This document shows positions 47,401 to 57,425 of a DNA stretch of 64,000 nucleotides, one piece after another. Positions within the stretch are counted from its first letter, which is position 1, and each line of letters starts with the position of its first letter. This stretch comes from Lamellibrachia satsuma (Eukaryota; Annelida; Polychaeta; Sabellida; Siboglinidae), in assembly GCA_033239005.1 (NCBI GenBank), contig BSQZ01000080.1, positions 1,734,501-1,798,500 on the forward strand. Direction: 5' to 3'. The notes beneath the pieces were generated by a model. The model did not search any database, had not been told where the DNA came from, and saw only the letters and a list, made by a program, of their open reading frames with translations. The position numbers and the translations under genes are program-made.

Positions 47401-50400
47401 AAAGAAACAAGTCCGTAGAGTTTCCCATAAGATCTGTCCCCCCCCATGTGGCAGCCAAAATTGTCTCAGTTGTTGATCAGTAACTGTTAGTGTCTATTTT
47501 TAATCTGCTGTCTGAATGTTGTATGAATGAGTGTGTACAATGAGGAGACTGGACAGTGGTCAGTGTTGGTTAAGGCTGGTCATAAGGCCACAGTATATCT
47601 TGTCACTCAATGCCCCTTTAGATACATGGCTGCTGTTGCCACAAGCTTTCAACTCAACACAACACTTTACAAAATATCACATTACTGTAATTATAACATT
47701 TCACGGTGGTGTTATTATAATTACAGTAGTGAGTACAACAGTAATATAGTATTTATTTTCACAGTTCTAGCATTACTCTATTTTGAAAAATAGTAGAAAC
47801 TGTGTCAAAATCTCAAACTTTGGGCAATGGATCTGATTGCCCTGACAGTCTCTGTGCCACTGTCCATTCCAGGAGGCATACTTCCAAGTGCACAAAGGTA
47901 TCCTGTCCGTGTACTAATGTTTCAGCCAGGCTAGTCAACTGAATGATAGAGCTTGAGGCAAGTCAACTACAACTCAGGGACATCTGGGACATGCACTTAA
48001 TTATTGAGAATGTAAAAACACATCCTTGCAAGCGTACAGACCTCAGTTCCGAGAACTGTGATCTGTGGGGAATGTTATCACAGGTAACATCCTTGTCATG
48101 CCTACAGACCTCAGTTCCTAGAAGTGTGATCTCTGGGGAATCTTATCACAGGTAACATCCTTGCATGCCTACAGACCTCAGTTCCTAGAAGTGTGATCTC
48201 TGGGGAATCTTATCACAGGTAACATCCTTGTCATGCCTACAGACCTCAGTTCCTAGAACTGTGATCTCTGGGGAATCTTACCACAGGTAACATCCTTGCA
48301 TGCCTACAGACCTCAATTCCTAGAAGTGTGATCTCTGGGGAATCTTATCACAGGTAACATCCTTGCATGCCTACAGACCTCAATTCCTAGAAGTGTGATC
48401 TCTGGGGAATCTTATCACAGGTAACATCCTTGCATGCCTACAGACCTCAGTTCCTAGAACTGTCATCTCTGGGGAATCTTACCACAGGTAACATCCTTGC
48501 ATGCCTACAGACCTCAATTCCTAGAAGTGTGATCTCTGGGGAATCTTATCACAGGTAACATCCTTGCATGCCTACAGACCTCAATTCCTAGAAGTGTGAT
48601 CTCTGGGGAATCTTATCACAGGTAACATCCTTGCATGCCTACAGACCTCAATTCCTAGAAGTGTGATCTCTGGGGAATCTTACCACAGGTAACATCCTTG
48701 CATGCCTACAGACCTCAATTCCTAGAAGTGTGATCTCTGGGGAATCTTATCACAGGTAACATCCTTGCATGCCTACAGACCTCAATTCCTAGAAGTGTGA
48801 TCTCTGGGGAATCTTATCACAGGTAACATCCTTGCATGCCTACAGACCTCAATTCCTAGAACTGTGATCTCTGGGGAATCTGATCACAGGTAACATCCTT
48901 GTCATGCCTACAGACCTCAGGTCCTAGAACTGTCATCTCTGGGGAATCTCATCACAGGTAACATCCTTGTCATGCCTACAGACCTCAGGTCCTAGAACTG
49001 TGATCTCTGGGGAATCTCATCACAGGTAACATCCTTGTCATGCCTACAGACCTCAGGTCCTAGAACTGTCATCTCTGGGGAATCTCATCACAGGTAACAT
49101 CCTTGTCATGCCTACAGACCTCAGGTCCTAGAACTGTCATCTCTGGGGAATCTCATCACAGGTAACATCCTTGTCATGCCTACAGACCTCAGGTCCTAGA
49201 AGTGTCATCTCTGGGAATCTCATCACAGGTAACATGCATGCACTGGATGTGATTTTAATTACCTGTTTTATTTTAGAAAAATTTATGATCTATTGTGATG
49301 TCAAGCAAAGTTTTTAAGTGCATATTTCTTATGCACAATGTCAAAGCCGACTGTGCATAAACTCTGCTGAGCATCAACGGAGAAGTGCAAGAATAATTCC
49401 TGCAAACAATGCATTTGCATCTTATTTTTGTATAGCTAATTACCCACTGACCTCTTGTATTTTAAGAAGATTACCTCAAAAATGGCACTGTGTTGTGTAT
49501 TCTACATTGCATCTTATATGAGTTTTGTTTCACACAAGATGATTGATTTCCTGCCACTGCATCAACAAAAAGGCCTCAGATGAGACGTCCTGTTGGCACA
49601 TCATGTGGTTTTTGTAGAATAGTTTCTTTTCTCGAGTATGAAATAGTCTGCTATGCGTAGATGCAGGATCTACTGAGATTTATTTATTATGATCAAACCA
49701 CGAACATAAGAATACAGTTATAATAGATCACGATTGTGAATTAAATCTTGACTGATTCATGGAGACATGCACTAAAATCGGACAGATCGCTGGCGTTCAG
49801 GTCAGCATGATACTGATACTACAAATAATAATATATCATTTTACGTGAACATAAAATACTTGAAATACAAGCAAATAGTTACAAAATCATAAATGAGTAC
49901 CACAACAAAATATCAACAATTAATACCACAAATACCAATTCACAATAAACACTAATTAACGCTAACTAACCAAACACCTGCACTAACTAACACTGACTAA
50001 CATTAACATTACTTAACCCAAACTGCCTCAATATAACACTTAAACATTTTACACTATAATATATGATATACGACATAAAATCTAAAGAGTAGTTCTCACC
50101 ATGATTATATCTGAACTAAAAATTATCACTATTGTTAATATCTGAACTATATGAAATTATTGAAAAAAAATTGCCTTCTTTTAAAAATAAATTAACGATG
50201 CACGCAATTCTATTAAAAAACTGTAAGTACAGGTCTGTTTTTCTAACATATACAACAATTCGGAATAACAAATTCATATTTACTAATTACATACTTCCTT
50301 GCATAATTTATAAAGCCTTGGTATGAGTGGCTGTTTATTTTTTGGAGTACAATTTTTGGAATTTTTTGTCCAATGCAAAGGTGGCAATACATGGAATTAG

Positions 50401-53400
50401 TATGTTTCACTTGAATATCATAATAATTGTAATTTGAAAGGTTATTTTCCATGTTAATATGAAATATTGAGGTGCCCATGTGGTTCTTCTTGGTCTTGTT
50501 ACTGTATTGTCCTGTGATAGAAACATGTGGTTCTTCTTGGTCTTGTTATTGTATTGTCCTGTGATAGAAACATGTGATTCTCCTTGGTCTTGTTATTGTA
50601 TTGTCCTGTGATAGAAACATGTGGTTCTTCTTGGTCTTGTTATTGTATTGTCTTGTGATAGAAACATGTGATTCTCCTTGGTCTTGTTACTGTATTGTCC
50701 TGTGATAGAAACGTGGTTCTCCTTGGTCTTGTTACTGTATTGTCCTGTGATAGAAACATGCGGTTCTCCTTGCCTTGGTCTTGTTATTGTATTGTCCTGT
50801 GATAGAAACATGCGGTTCTCCTTGCCCCTTGGTCTTGTTATTGTATTGTCCTGTGATAGAAACGTGGTTCTTCTTGGTCTTGTTATTGTATTGTCCTGTG
50901 ATAGAAACATGTATCTGAAATAATTTGGGATTTTTCGTGGTCCTACATTTAAACCCCAAGCTGTAATTCCATAATTTAGGTGAGCTAGAAATAGTGAATT
51001 GTAGATTATTTTCAGGATGTACACTGGCACAGTGTTTTAATCTAGATATAATTCCACATATCCTTGACAGTTTGTTCACCACATAATTTATGTGATACTT
51101 GTGGAGGTATGACCAGGACCATACATAAAATTGGTTGTGTGGCTACTTGTGGAGGTATGACCAGGACCATACATAAAATTGGTTGTGTGGCTACTTGTGG
51201 AGGTATGACCAGGACCATACATAAAGTTGGTTGTGTGGCTACTTGTGGAGGTATGACCAGGACCATACATAAAGTTGGTTGTGTGGCTACTTGTGGAGGT
51301 ATGCCACTTTTGTCTACTGTGAAAAATCATAATTATTGTTTTGTTTGCATTCAGGGAAAGCTTATTCACTGCTAGCCAGTCTGTTATCTTAGTTAATTCT
51401 GTATTTATTTGATTCAATATTGAGTTGGTTGTGTGGCTACTTATAGAGGTATGACCAGGACCATACATAAAGTTGGTTGTGTGGCTACTTGTGGAAGTAT
51501 AACCAGGACCATACATAAAGTTGGTTGTGTGGCTACTTGTGGAGGTATGACCAGGACCATACATAAAATTGGTTGTGTGGCTACTTGTGGAGGTATGACC
51601 AGGACCATACATAAAGTTGGTTGTGTGGCTACTTGTGGAGGTATGACCAGGACCATACATAAAGTTGGTTGTGTGGCTACTTGTGGAGGTATGACCAGGA
51701 CCATACATAAAGTTGGTTGTGTGGCTACTCGTGGAGGTATGACCAGGACCATACATAAAGTTGGTTGTGTGGCTACTCGTGGAGGAATGACCAGGACCAT
51801 ACATAAAGTAATGTTTTGACCAGGACTATTTCATGATCTTCATTGATGAAAAATAACAGAATAGTATTATTGTCTATTTGAGTTACATGTTACATTTGGT
51901 AAAAAAAATAACACAAACATGTTAGACATTTGGAGTGATGCTGTAAAATCAGCAACAAAAGCTGGAACTACTTTTTGCTGCCCAGTGGGGGAACCTGATT
52001 CCTGCTCTCCTTGCCTGCTGCAACTAGCAGCCACGCTGTGAACAACACTGCTACATATGCATCGGTGAAGCGCATTAATCAAATTAATTCCACAAATGCA
52101 CTATAGATATAATTAAAAATAATTAATTCACGCTCCCTACTGTAGTCTGAAACGCCCGATACCATGCTAAGTTCAATACCAGGTCCTGTTGATTTACCCA
52201 TGAATAATACTACTGACACGTGCATGAAATCCTATGTTGACCAGCAGGAATTTATCATGCTGTGGTTATTACTTGTCGCTAATGAAAAGTGTGCCAAGGA
52301 CTGGGGCCACTACATAAAGTGTGCCAAGGACTGGGGCCACTACATAAAGTGTGCCAAGGACTGGGGCCACTACATAAAGTGTGCCAAGGACTGGGGCCAC
52401 TACATAAAGTGTGCCAAGGACTGGGGCCACTACATAAAGTGTGCCAAGGACTGGGGCCACTACATAAAGTGTGCCAACGACTGGGGCCACTACATAAAGT
52501 GTGCCAACGACTGGGGCCACTACATAAAGTGTCTCAGCATTCATTACCCGCAGTGTGCCAAGGACTGGGGCCACTGCAGCATAAAGTGTGCCAAGGACTG
52601 GGGCCACTACATAAAGTGTACAAGGATCAGCCACTACATAAAGTGTGCCAGGACTGATCAGCCACTACATAAAGTGTGCCAAGGACTGGGGCCACTACAT
52701 AAAGTGTGCCAAGGACTGGGGCCACTACATAAAGTGTGCCAACGACTGGGGCCACTACATAAAGTGTGCCAAGGACTGGGGCCACTACATAAATTGTGCC
52801 AACGACTGGGGCCACTACAAAGTGTGCCAAGGATCAGCCACATAAAGTGTGCCAAGGACTGGGAGCCACATAAAGTGTGCCAAGGACTGGGGCCACTACA
52901 TAAAGTGTCTCTGCCTACTACAGGGCGGGTGTAGCGCACACACCTGAACTCCAGGTGTGTTTCTGTCATCGTTGTCACTTGAAGGCAAGTCTAATGGAAA
53001 CAAGTTAAACCTGTCTCTTCAATCAAAGGTTTTTGTTTCTTTCTTTTCAAGATTCATTTTGTGAAAAACCGAACCTATTTAGTATCAACTGCACAACATG
53101 TTGGCTTGTTTGTGTAAGTGTTTTTTTTATTTTGATGAAATCAGTGGACAAACTATTAAATTAGCTTTTGTAGCCCATCTCTGGCTACTATATAAGTAGC
53201 TATGTGTAGCCCATCTATATAGGGCTATATATTCTGTGTGTAGCCCATCTCTAGCTACTATATACAACTATATAATTCTATGTGTAGCCCATCTCTAGCT
53301 ACTATATTATAAAGCTGTATATTTTATGCATAGCCCATCTCCAGCTACCATATAAGGCGATGTATTCTATGTGTAGCCCATCTCTAGCTACTGTATAAGT

Positions 53401-54475
53401 AGCTATGTGTAGCCCATCTATATAGGGCTATATATTCTGTGTGTAGCCCATCTCTAGCTACTATATACAACTATATAATTCTATGTGTAGCCCATCTCTA
53501 GCTACTATATTATACAGCTGTATATTTTATGCATAGCCCATCTCCAGCTACCATATAAGACGATGTATTCTATGTGTAGCCCATCTCTAGCTACTGTATA
53601 AGGCTATATATTCATACTTTTACCCACTTACCAAATCTTATATTTAATTTTTTATGTTCTTAAAATGTAGACCTTTTCAAATAGATTATGTTGTCCCTTC
53701 CCCACCACCAGTACCAGGTGCTTGCTAAATGAGATTACATGCATCTTTAATGGGAAGACTGACAAACAACTATAAGTGGCTAGCCTACTGGTCACAAACC
53801 TGACCAAATTACACAGTTGGCTATACACATAATGAGAGGCTGACCACTGGAACAATGGATTGGCATTGGCCAGTGTGATTGACCATTAGTGTATGTTTGA
53901 CCACTGTGACCACAGCACAACAATTGATGTAGATCAGCTAGCTGAATACAACTTGCTCTATTATTAACTAGGCAGACCGGAGCTAGTGTCACAAGCCAGT
54001 GCTTCATGTAACAGCATAGGTCTGACTGGCCATAGTAGCAGATGCACATGTAGAGGGAGAGACCGATGGGAAGAGACACAGAGAGACACGGAGAGAGGCA
54101 TAGAGGTGAAAGAGAGATAGAGATGGGATAGAAACAGTGCGAGAGACAGAGAGCAAAACATGGAGATAGATGGAGAGCAAGAAAGAGACGCTATTAACAG
54201 TTTGATCGTAGAACTTCTCGGACTTTGATGTTCTTCCTCCTATAGATCACTAGGTGCATAGTGTCAACAGTGCACAGTCACTCAAGTTTATAAAATATTC
54301 AGATGACACCAACCTGGTACTTGTTTGGCCCAGCCTATCGTTGCTACAAGTTCTCTGTCAGCCAGATCTGACAGCGTCGCCATCAGTTTGTATTCGTCGT
54401 CCGGCAATGAAGCATCGGGCATCGCGTATACCTTCTCCGGTTCGATGCGCAATAAAGCTGCTAAAATCTTATTAT
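35169..54475 (-). CDS. ERR: ERR-C: estrogen-related receptor-like nuclear receptor, LBD part (partial, 5' end beyond right edge)
   Basis: Three LBD exons of a third receptor copy: 54314-54475, 38262-38534 and 35169-35416, 683 nt in total, open and in phase with each other. Each exon has exactly the length of its ERR-B counterpart (162, 273, 248 nt). The protein keeps WAKQVPGF running into [24 protein letters not shown] and the AF-2 helix LLSEMLEY. Differences from ERR-B cluster in the middle of the second exon (for example MGSPLEYDSVSRRLAKKLSR). The intron between the first two exons is 15.8 kb, mostly minisatellites, against 4.3 kb in ERR-B. No DBD or hinge exon was found between 54476 and 64000. 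The gene may continue to the right, or this may be a truncated duplicate. Confidence 0.82.
35417..38261 (-). other. ERR-C last intron
   Basis: 2.8 kb with a CACCCA-rich array (35625-36100); otherwise AT-rich with no recognised feature. Confidence 0.7.
35625..36100. repeat. CACCCA-rich low-complexity array with a roughly 100-bp higher-order period
   Basis: Strand-asymmetric C/A-rich repeats, with TCATTCACCCATGTGTGTCT recurring about every 100 bp. Overlapping open frames in all three plus frames are compositional artefacts. Confidence 0.85.
38262..38534 (-). CDS. ERR: ERR-C LBD exon 2 (helices 4-8)
   Basis: 273 nt, acceptor GTCTGCAG|GATTCC (single copy, unlike ERR-B), donor CCAG|GTGAGT. It encodes [38 protein letters not shown] and [17 protein letters not shown]. 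Confidence 0.92.
38535..39202 (-). other. ERR-C intron, exon-2 side
   Basis: The first 100 bp match the sequence just beyond the ERR-B minisatellite (15740-15800), which marks the ancestral single-copy state there. The rest is unremarkable. Confidence 0.6.
39203..44404. repeat. 61-bp minisatellite, about 85 units
   Basis: Unit contains GCGGAGTATCAGAGAGCATA, GCCACGCCAGGTAAACACCC and CTCTACACCTACA; many units are 60 bp through loss of one G or C. Two subtypes form blocks: CTACACC units at both ends (39.2-40.4 and 42.8-44.4 kb) and CTACGCC units in the middle, which indicates later amplification of a central variant. Every unit carries CAGGTAAAC, both a 5' splice-site-like core and a forkhead-type GTAAACA motif. 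Confidence 0.95.
44722..44833. repeat. 30-bp tandem repeat, about 4 units
   Basis: Unit contains GTTTAGGAGGTGGATGTTCT. Confidence 0.9.
45108..45150. repeat. About 20-bp repeat, 2 units
   Basis: CCAGGGTAGGTAACCCTGGA repeated twice; each unit is nearly palindromic. Confidence 0.75.
45594..45718. repeat. 20-bp tandem repeat, 6 units
   Basis: Unit ACATGCATCTCTCAACCACT; it yields three-frame artefact open frames. Confidence 0.95.
48036..49237. repeat. 67-69-bp minisatellite, about 18 units
   Basis: Unit contains GATCTCTGGGGAATCTTATC, ACAGGTAACATCC and GCATGCCTACAGACC. On the plus strand each unit has a GTAACA donor-like core and an acceptor-like CTACAG 23 nt apart, too close to be a spliceable intron. 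Confidence 0.95.
49238..50474 (-). other. ERR-C intron segment
   Basis: AT-rich (especially 49800-50300), no feature recognised. Confidence 0.6.
50475..50910. repeat. 47-bp minisatellite, about 9 units, variable length
   Basis: Unit contains TTGTCCTGTGATAGAAACA and CTTCTTGGTCTTGTTA. It abuts the 3' end of the LINE fragment at 50915-51425. Confidence 0.9.
50915..51425 (-). mobile_element. CR1/Jockey-like LINE fragment split by a minisatellite
   Basis: The minus-strand parts read INTELTKITDWLAVNKLSLN with ANKT and IFHSRQK (51310-51420), then VNKLSRICGIISRLKH (about 51030-51080) and, in another frame, IYNSLFLAHLNYGITAWG (about 50940-51000). These are consecutive pieces of a reverse transcriptase. 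The part expected between them is replaced by 48-bp minisatellite units (51090-51303), and more units of the same kind lie at 51423-51808. Confidence 0.75.
51090..51303. repeat. 48-bp minisatellite, first block, about 4.5 units
   Basis: Unit contains GTGGAGGTATGACCAGGACC and ATACATAAA. 48 bp is a multiple of three, so long artefact frames appear on both strands. Confidence 0.95.
51423..51808. repeat. 48-bp minisatellite, second block, about 8 units
   Basis: Same unit as the first block, separated from it by the reverse transcriptase piece 51304-51422. Confidence 0.95.
51809..52284 (-). other. ERR-C intron segment
   Basis: Nothing recognised. Confidence 0.6.
52285..52915. repeat. 30-bp minisatellite, about 19 units
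   Basis: Unit GTGCCAAGGACTGGGGCCAC plus TACATAAAGT. Homogeneous at the left, degenerate and shortened at the right. The multiple-of-three period keeps frames open on both strands. Confidence 0.95.
53168..53612. repeat. TAGCCCATCT repeat with a 203-bp higher-order unit
   Basis: GTGTAGCCCATCTCTAGCTA recurs every 45-55 bp, and a 203-bp block of four such units is itself duplicated (about 53190 and 53393). Confidence 0.9.
53613..54313 (-). other. ERR-C intron segment next to LBD exon 1
   Basis: Contains a GA-rich stretch (54055-54190). Nothing else recognised. Confidence 0.6.
54314..54475 (-). CDS. ERR: ERR-C LBD exon 1 (helices 1-3)
   Basis: 162 nt, acceptor after TTGCAG, donor CCAG|GTTGG. 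It encodes [20 protein letters not shown] and [19 protein letters not shown] 43-bp array starts about 50 bp upstream of the acceptor. Confidence 0.9.
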
Positions 54476-54523
54476 CTGCAATGTAAAAAGGAAGAGAAAG
54501 AAGATCAGTGATTTATTAATAAC

Positions 54524-55425
54524 TGTCTGGAAGTGAACATGGTATCAAGTCACAGTGAACTAGCTCAGTCTGGAAGTGAACATGGTATCATGTCACAGTG
54601 ACCTAGCTCAATCTGGAAGTGAACATGGTATCAAGTCACAGTGAACTAGCTCAGTGTGGAAGTGAACATGGTATCACGTCACAGTGACCTAGCTCAATCT
54701 GGAAGTGAACATGGTATCAAGTCACAGTGACCTAGCTCAGTCTAGAAGTGAACATGGTATCAAGTCACAGTGACCTAGCTCAGTCTGGAAGTGAACATGG
54801 TATCAAGTCACAGTGAACTAGCTCAGTCTGGAAGTGAACATGGTATCAAGTCACAGTGACCTAGCTCAGTCTGGAAGTGAACATGGTATCAAGTCACAGT
54901 GAACTAGCTCAATCTGGAAGTGAACATGGTATCACGTCACAGTGACCTAGCTCAATCTGGAAGTGAACATGGTATCAAGTCACAGTGACCTAGCTCAGTC
55001 TAGAAGTGAACATGGTATCAAGTCACAGTGACCTAGCTCAGTCTGGAAGTGAACATGGTATCAAGTCACAGTGACCTAGCTCAGTCTGGAAGTGAACATG
55101 GTATCAAGTCACAGTGAACTAGCTCAGTCTGGAAGTGAACATGGTATCAAGTCACAGTGACCTAGCTCAGTGTGGAAGTGAACATGGTATCAAGTCACAG
55201 TGAACTAGCTCAGTCTGGAAGTGAACATGGTATCAAGTCACAGTGACCTAGCTCAGTCTGGAAGTGAACATGGTATCAAGTCACAGTGACCTAGCTCAGT
55301 CTGGAAGTGAACATGGTATCATGTCACAGTGACCTAGCTCAGTCTGGAAGTGAACATGGTATCATGTCACAGTGAATTAGCTCAATCTGGAAGTGAACAT
55401 GGTATCATGTCACAGTGAACTAGCT
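54524..55425. repeat. 43-bp minisatellite, 21 units, with ERE-like palindromes
   Basis: Unit contains GGAAGTGAACATGGTATC and AAGTCACAGTGACCTAGCTC. By direct count 13 of 21 units have TGACCT paired at spacing 3 with AAGTCA, ATGTCA or ACGTCA, each one mismatch from AGGTCANNNTGACCT; seven have TGAACT and one TGAATT instead. It begins about 50 bp from the ERR-C LBD exon. Confidence 0.95.
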
Positions 55426-55494
55426 CTGCTGGAAAAGGTTCCCTGCAAACATGCCCTTTTTGCTCCTGGGAACACACAGACTACAGTTTTATAT

Positions 55495-55885
55495 GACATT
55501 GACAGATCCACATGACCTGGACAGATCCACATGACATGGACAGATCCACATGACATTGACAGATCCACATGATGTGGACAGATCCACATCGCATGGACAG
55601 ATCCACATGACATTGACAGATCCACATGATGTGGACAGATCCACATGACATGAACAGATCCACAAGACATGGACAAATCCACACGACTTAGACATATATA
55701 TATAATGTGGACAGATCCACATGACATGGACAGATCTACATTATGTGGACAGATCCCCATAACTTAGACAGTTCTACATAATGTGGACAGATCCACATGA
55801 CATGGACAGATCCACATGATGTGGCAAGATCCCCCTATTGTGGACAGATCCACATTACATGTACAGATCCACATAACATGGACAC
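55495..55885. repeat. 18-19-bp minisatellite, about 20 units
   Basis: Unit GACAGATCCACATGACATG with many variants; artefact frames on the minus strand. Confidence 0.9.
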
Positions 55886-56074
55886 ACACGCGTGATAAAA
55901 AGATTACAGGAGAAATCTCTACATGTTTACAATAGTAATAGAGGCCAGGTCAGTTTACTAGTTAATCATGATATCAGTGGGTGACTAAATATGAACTGGA
56001 CAAGGTCAACTAATCACAGCGACTACAGATGATGTGAACATTGTACAATCATTAATGTGATTTGGTGACTGCTG

Positions 56075-56162
56075 ATGATACTACTACTACTACTACTACT
56101 ACTACCATTAATACTACTACTACCACTACAACTACCACTACCTGGTACCACTACCACTACTA
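56075..56162. repeat. (CTA)n / (CCA)n trinucleotide microsatellite
   Basis: Runs of ACTACTACTACT changing to ACCACTACC. Confidence 0.9.
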
Positions 56163-56663
56163 GATGATGTCAAATTGATGCCAATGACAAAGAATGTAAC
56201 AAAGATGTCTTACAGCTATTTGTGCCACAAAGATGACAGTAGAACAAAACAGACAGATGTCAAACAAAGATCTAGATGACTTGACACTAGGACACATGTC
56301 AACAAGGAGGCAACTACGAATGGCTTACACCCTACGACTGAGCATGCAGGGGTTGGAGACTGTTGATACACTTCAGCACTGCAGCTTAGGGAAAAACTAT
56401 TACAACTATTGTATCTTGAAGGTAATAAAAACATGAAATAAATTGCCTCTGGCTGCCAGAGACGGTAAGCATGAAGCAATAGAAGAGACTTCTGTATACA
56501 ATCATGACAGACAGTATAACATGAACAACAGTCGGGGTACAACAACAAGCCACGTACATAGCAGCGACATTCTGTGCACCAGAAATGCACATTCAGTGTG
56601 AACAGGTGAACCACCGGCTTCCCAAAAATACCCACTTACCTCCATCTAATAATAATTCTCACA
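56163..56663. other. Unassigned DNA
   Basis: Overlapping open frames on both strands without any recognisable motif; no gene called. Confidence 0.5.
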
Positions 56664-57425
56664 CTATGCAACTATACTATATACATGTAACACACTTGGA
56701 AGACGGTATAGTTGCTACAACTATGTACATGTAACACACTTGTAGTACCATATAGTGTCAACAACTATGTACATGTAACACACGTGTAGTACCATATAGT
56801 GTCTACAACCATGTACATGTAACACACTTGTATTACCATATAGTGTCAACAACTATGTACATGTAACACACTTGTATTACCATATAGTGTCAACAACCAT
56901 GTACATGTAACACACTTGTATTACCATATAGTATCAACAACTATGTACATGTAACACACTTGTAGTACCATATAGTGTCAACAACTATGTACATGTAACA
57001 CACGTGTATTACCATATAGTGTCTACAACTATGTACATGTAACACACTTGTATTACCATATAGTGTCAACAACTATGTACATGTAACACACGTGTAGTAC
57101 CATATAGTGTCTACAGCCATGTACATGTAACACACTTGTATTACCATATAGTGTCAACAACTATGTACATGTAACACACTTGTATTACCATATAGTGTCA
57201 ACAACTATGTACATGTAACACACTTGTATTACCATATAGTGTCAACAACTATGTACATGTAACACACTTGTATTACCATATAGTGTCAACAACTATGTAC
57301 ATGTAACACGCTTGTAGTACCATATAGTGTCAACAACTATGTACATGTAACACACGTGTAGTACCATATAGTGTCTACAACCATGTACATGTAACACACT
57401 TGTAGTACCATATAGAGTACCATAT
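56664..57425. repeat. 44-bp minisatellite, about 17 units
   Basis: Unit contains ACTATGTACATGTAACACAC and ATTACCATATAGTGTC. Confidence 0.95.

Larger units (their letters stand above)
44405..48035 (-). other. ERR-C intron segment between arrays
   Basis: Non-coding. Contains three small arrays listed separately and a CT-rich piece. No recognisable exon or element. Confidence 0.6.

Noticed and set aside
48036..49237. Tandem mini-exons, since each unit has acceptor-like CTACAG and donor-like GTAACA
   Set aside because: The implied introns would be 23 nt, far below a spliceable size, and no gene is evident on that strand.
51088..51819. Repeat protein frames of 119-238 codons on both strands
   Set aside because: The 48-bp minisatellite is open both ways; the only real coding relic is the LINE reverse-transcriptase piece in the middle.
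52164..52934. 256-codon plus-strand frame with a CAKDWGHYIK repeat
   Set aside because: A 30-bp minisatellite keeps frames open on both strands and in more than one register; no signal peptide, splice context or conserved domain, and the right part degenerates without regard to frame.
56216..56635. Overlapping 139-codon minus and 67-codon plus frames
   Set aside because: Mutually overlapping, low-complexity leucine/cysteine-rich translation with no family resemblance.
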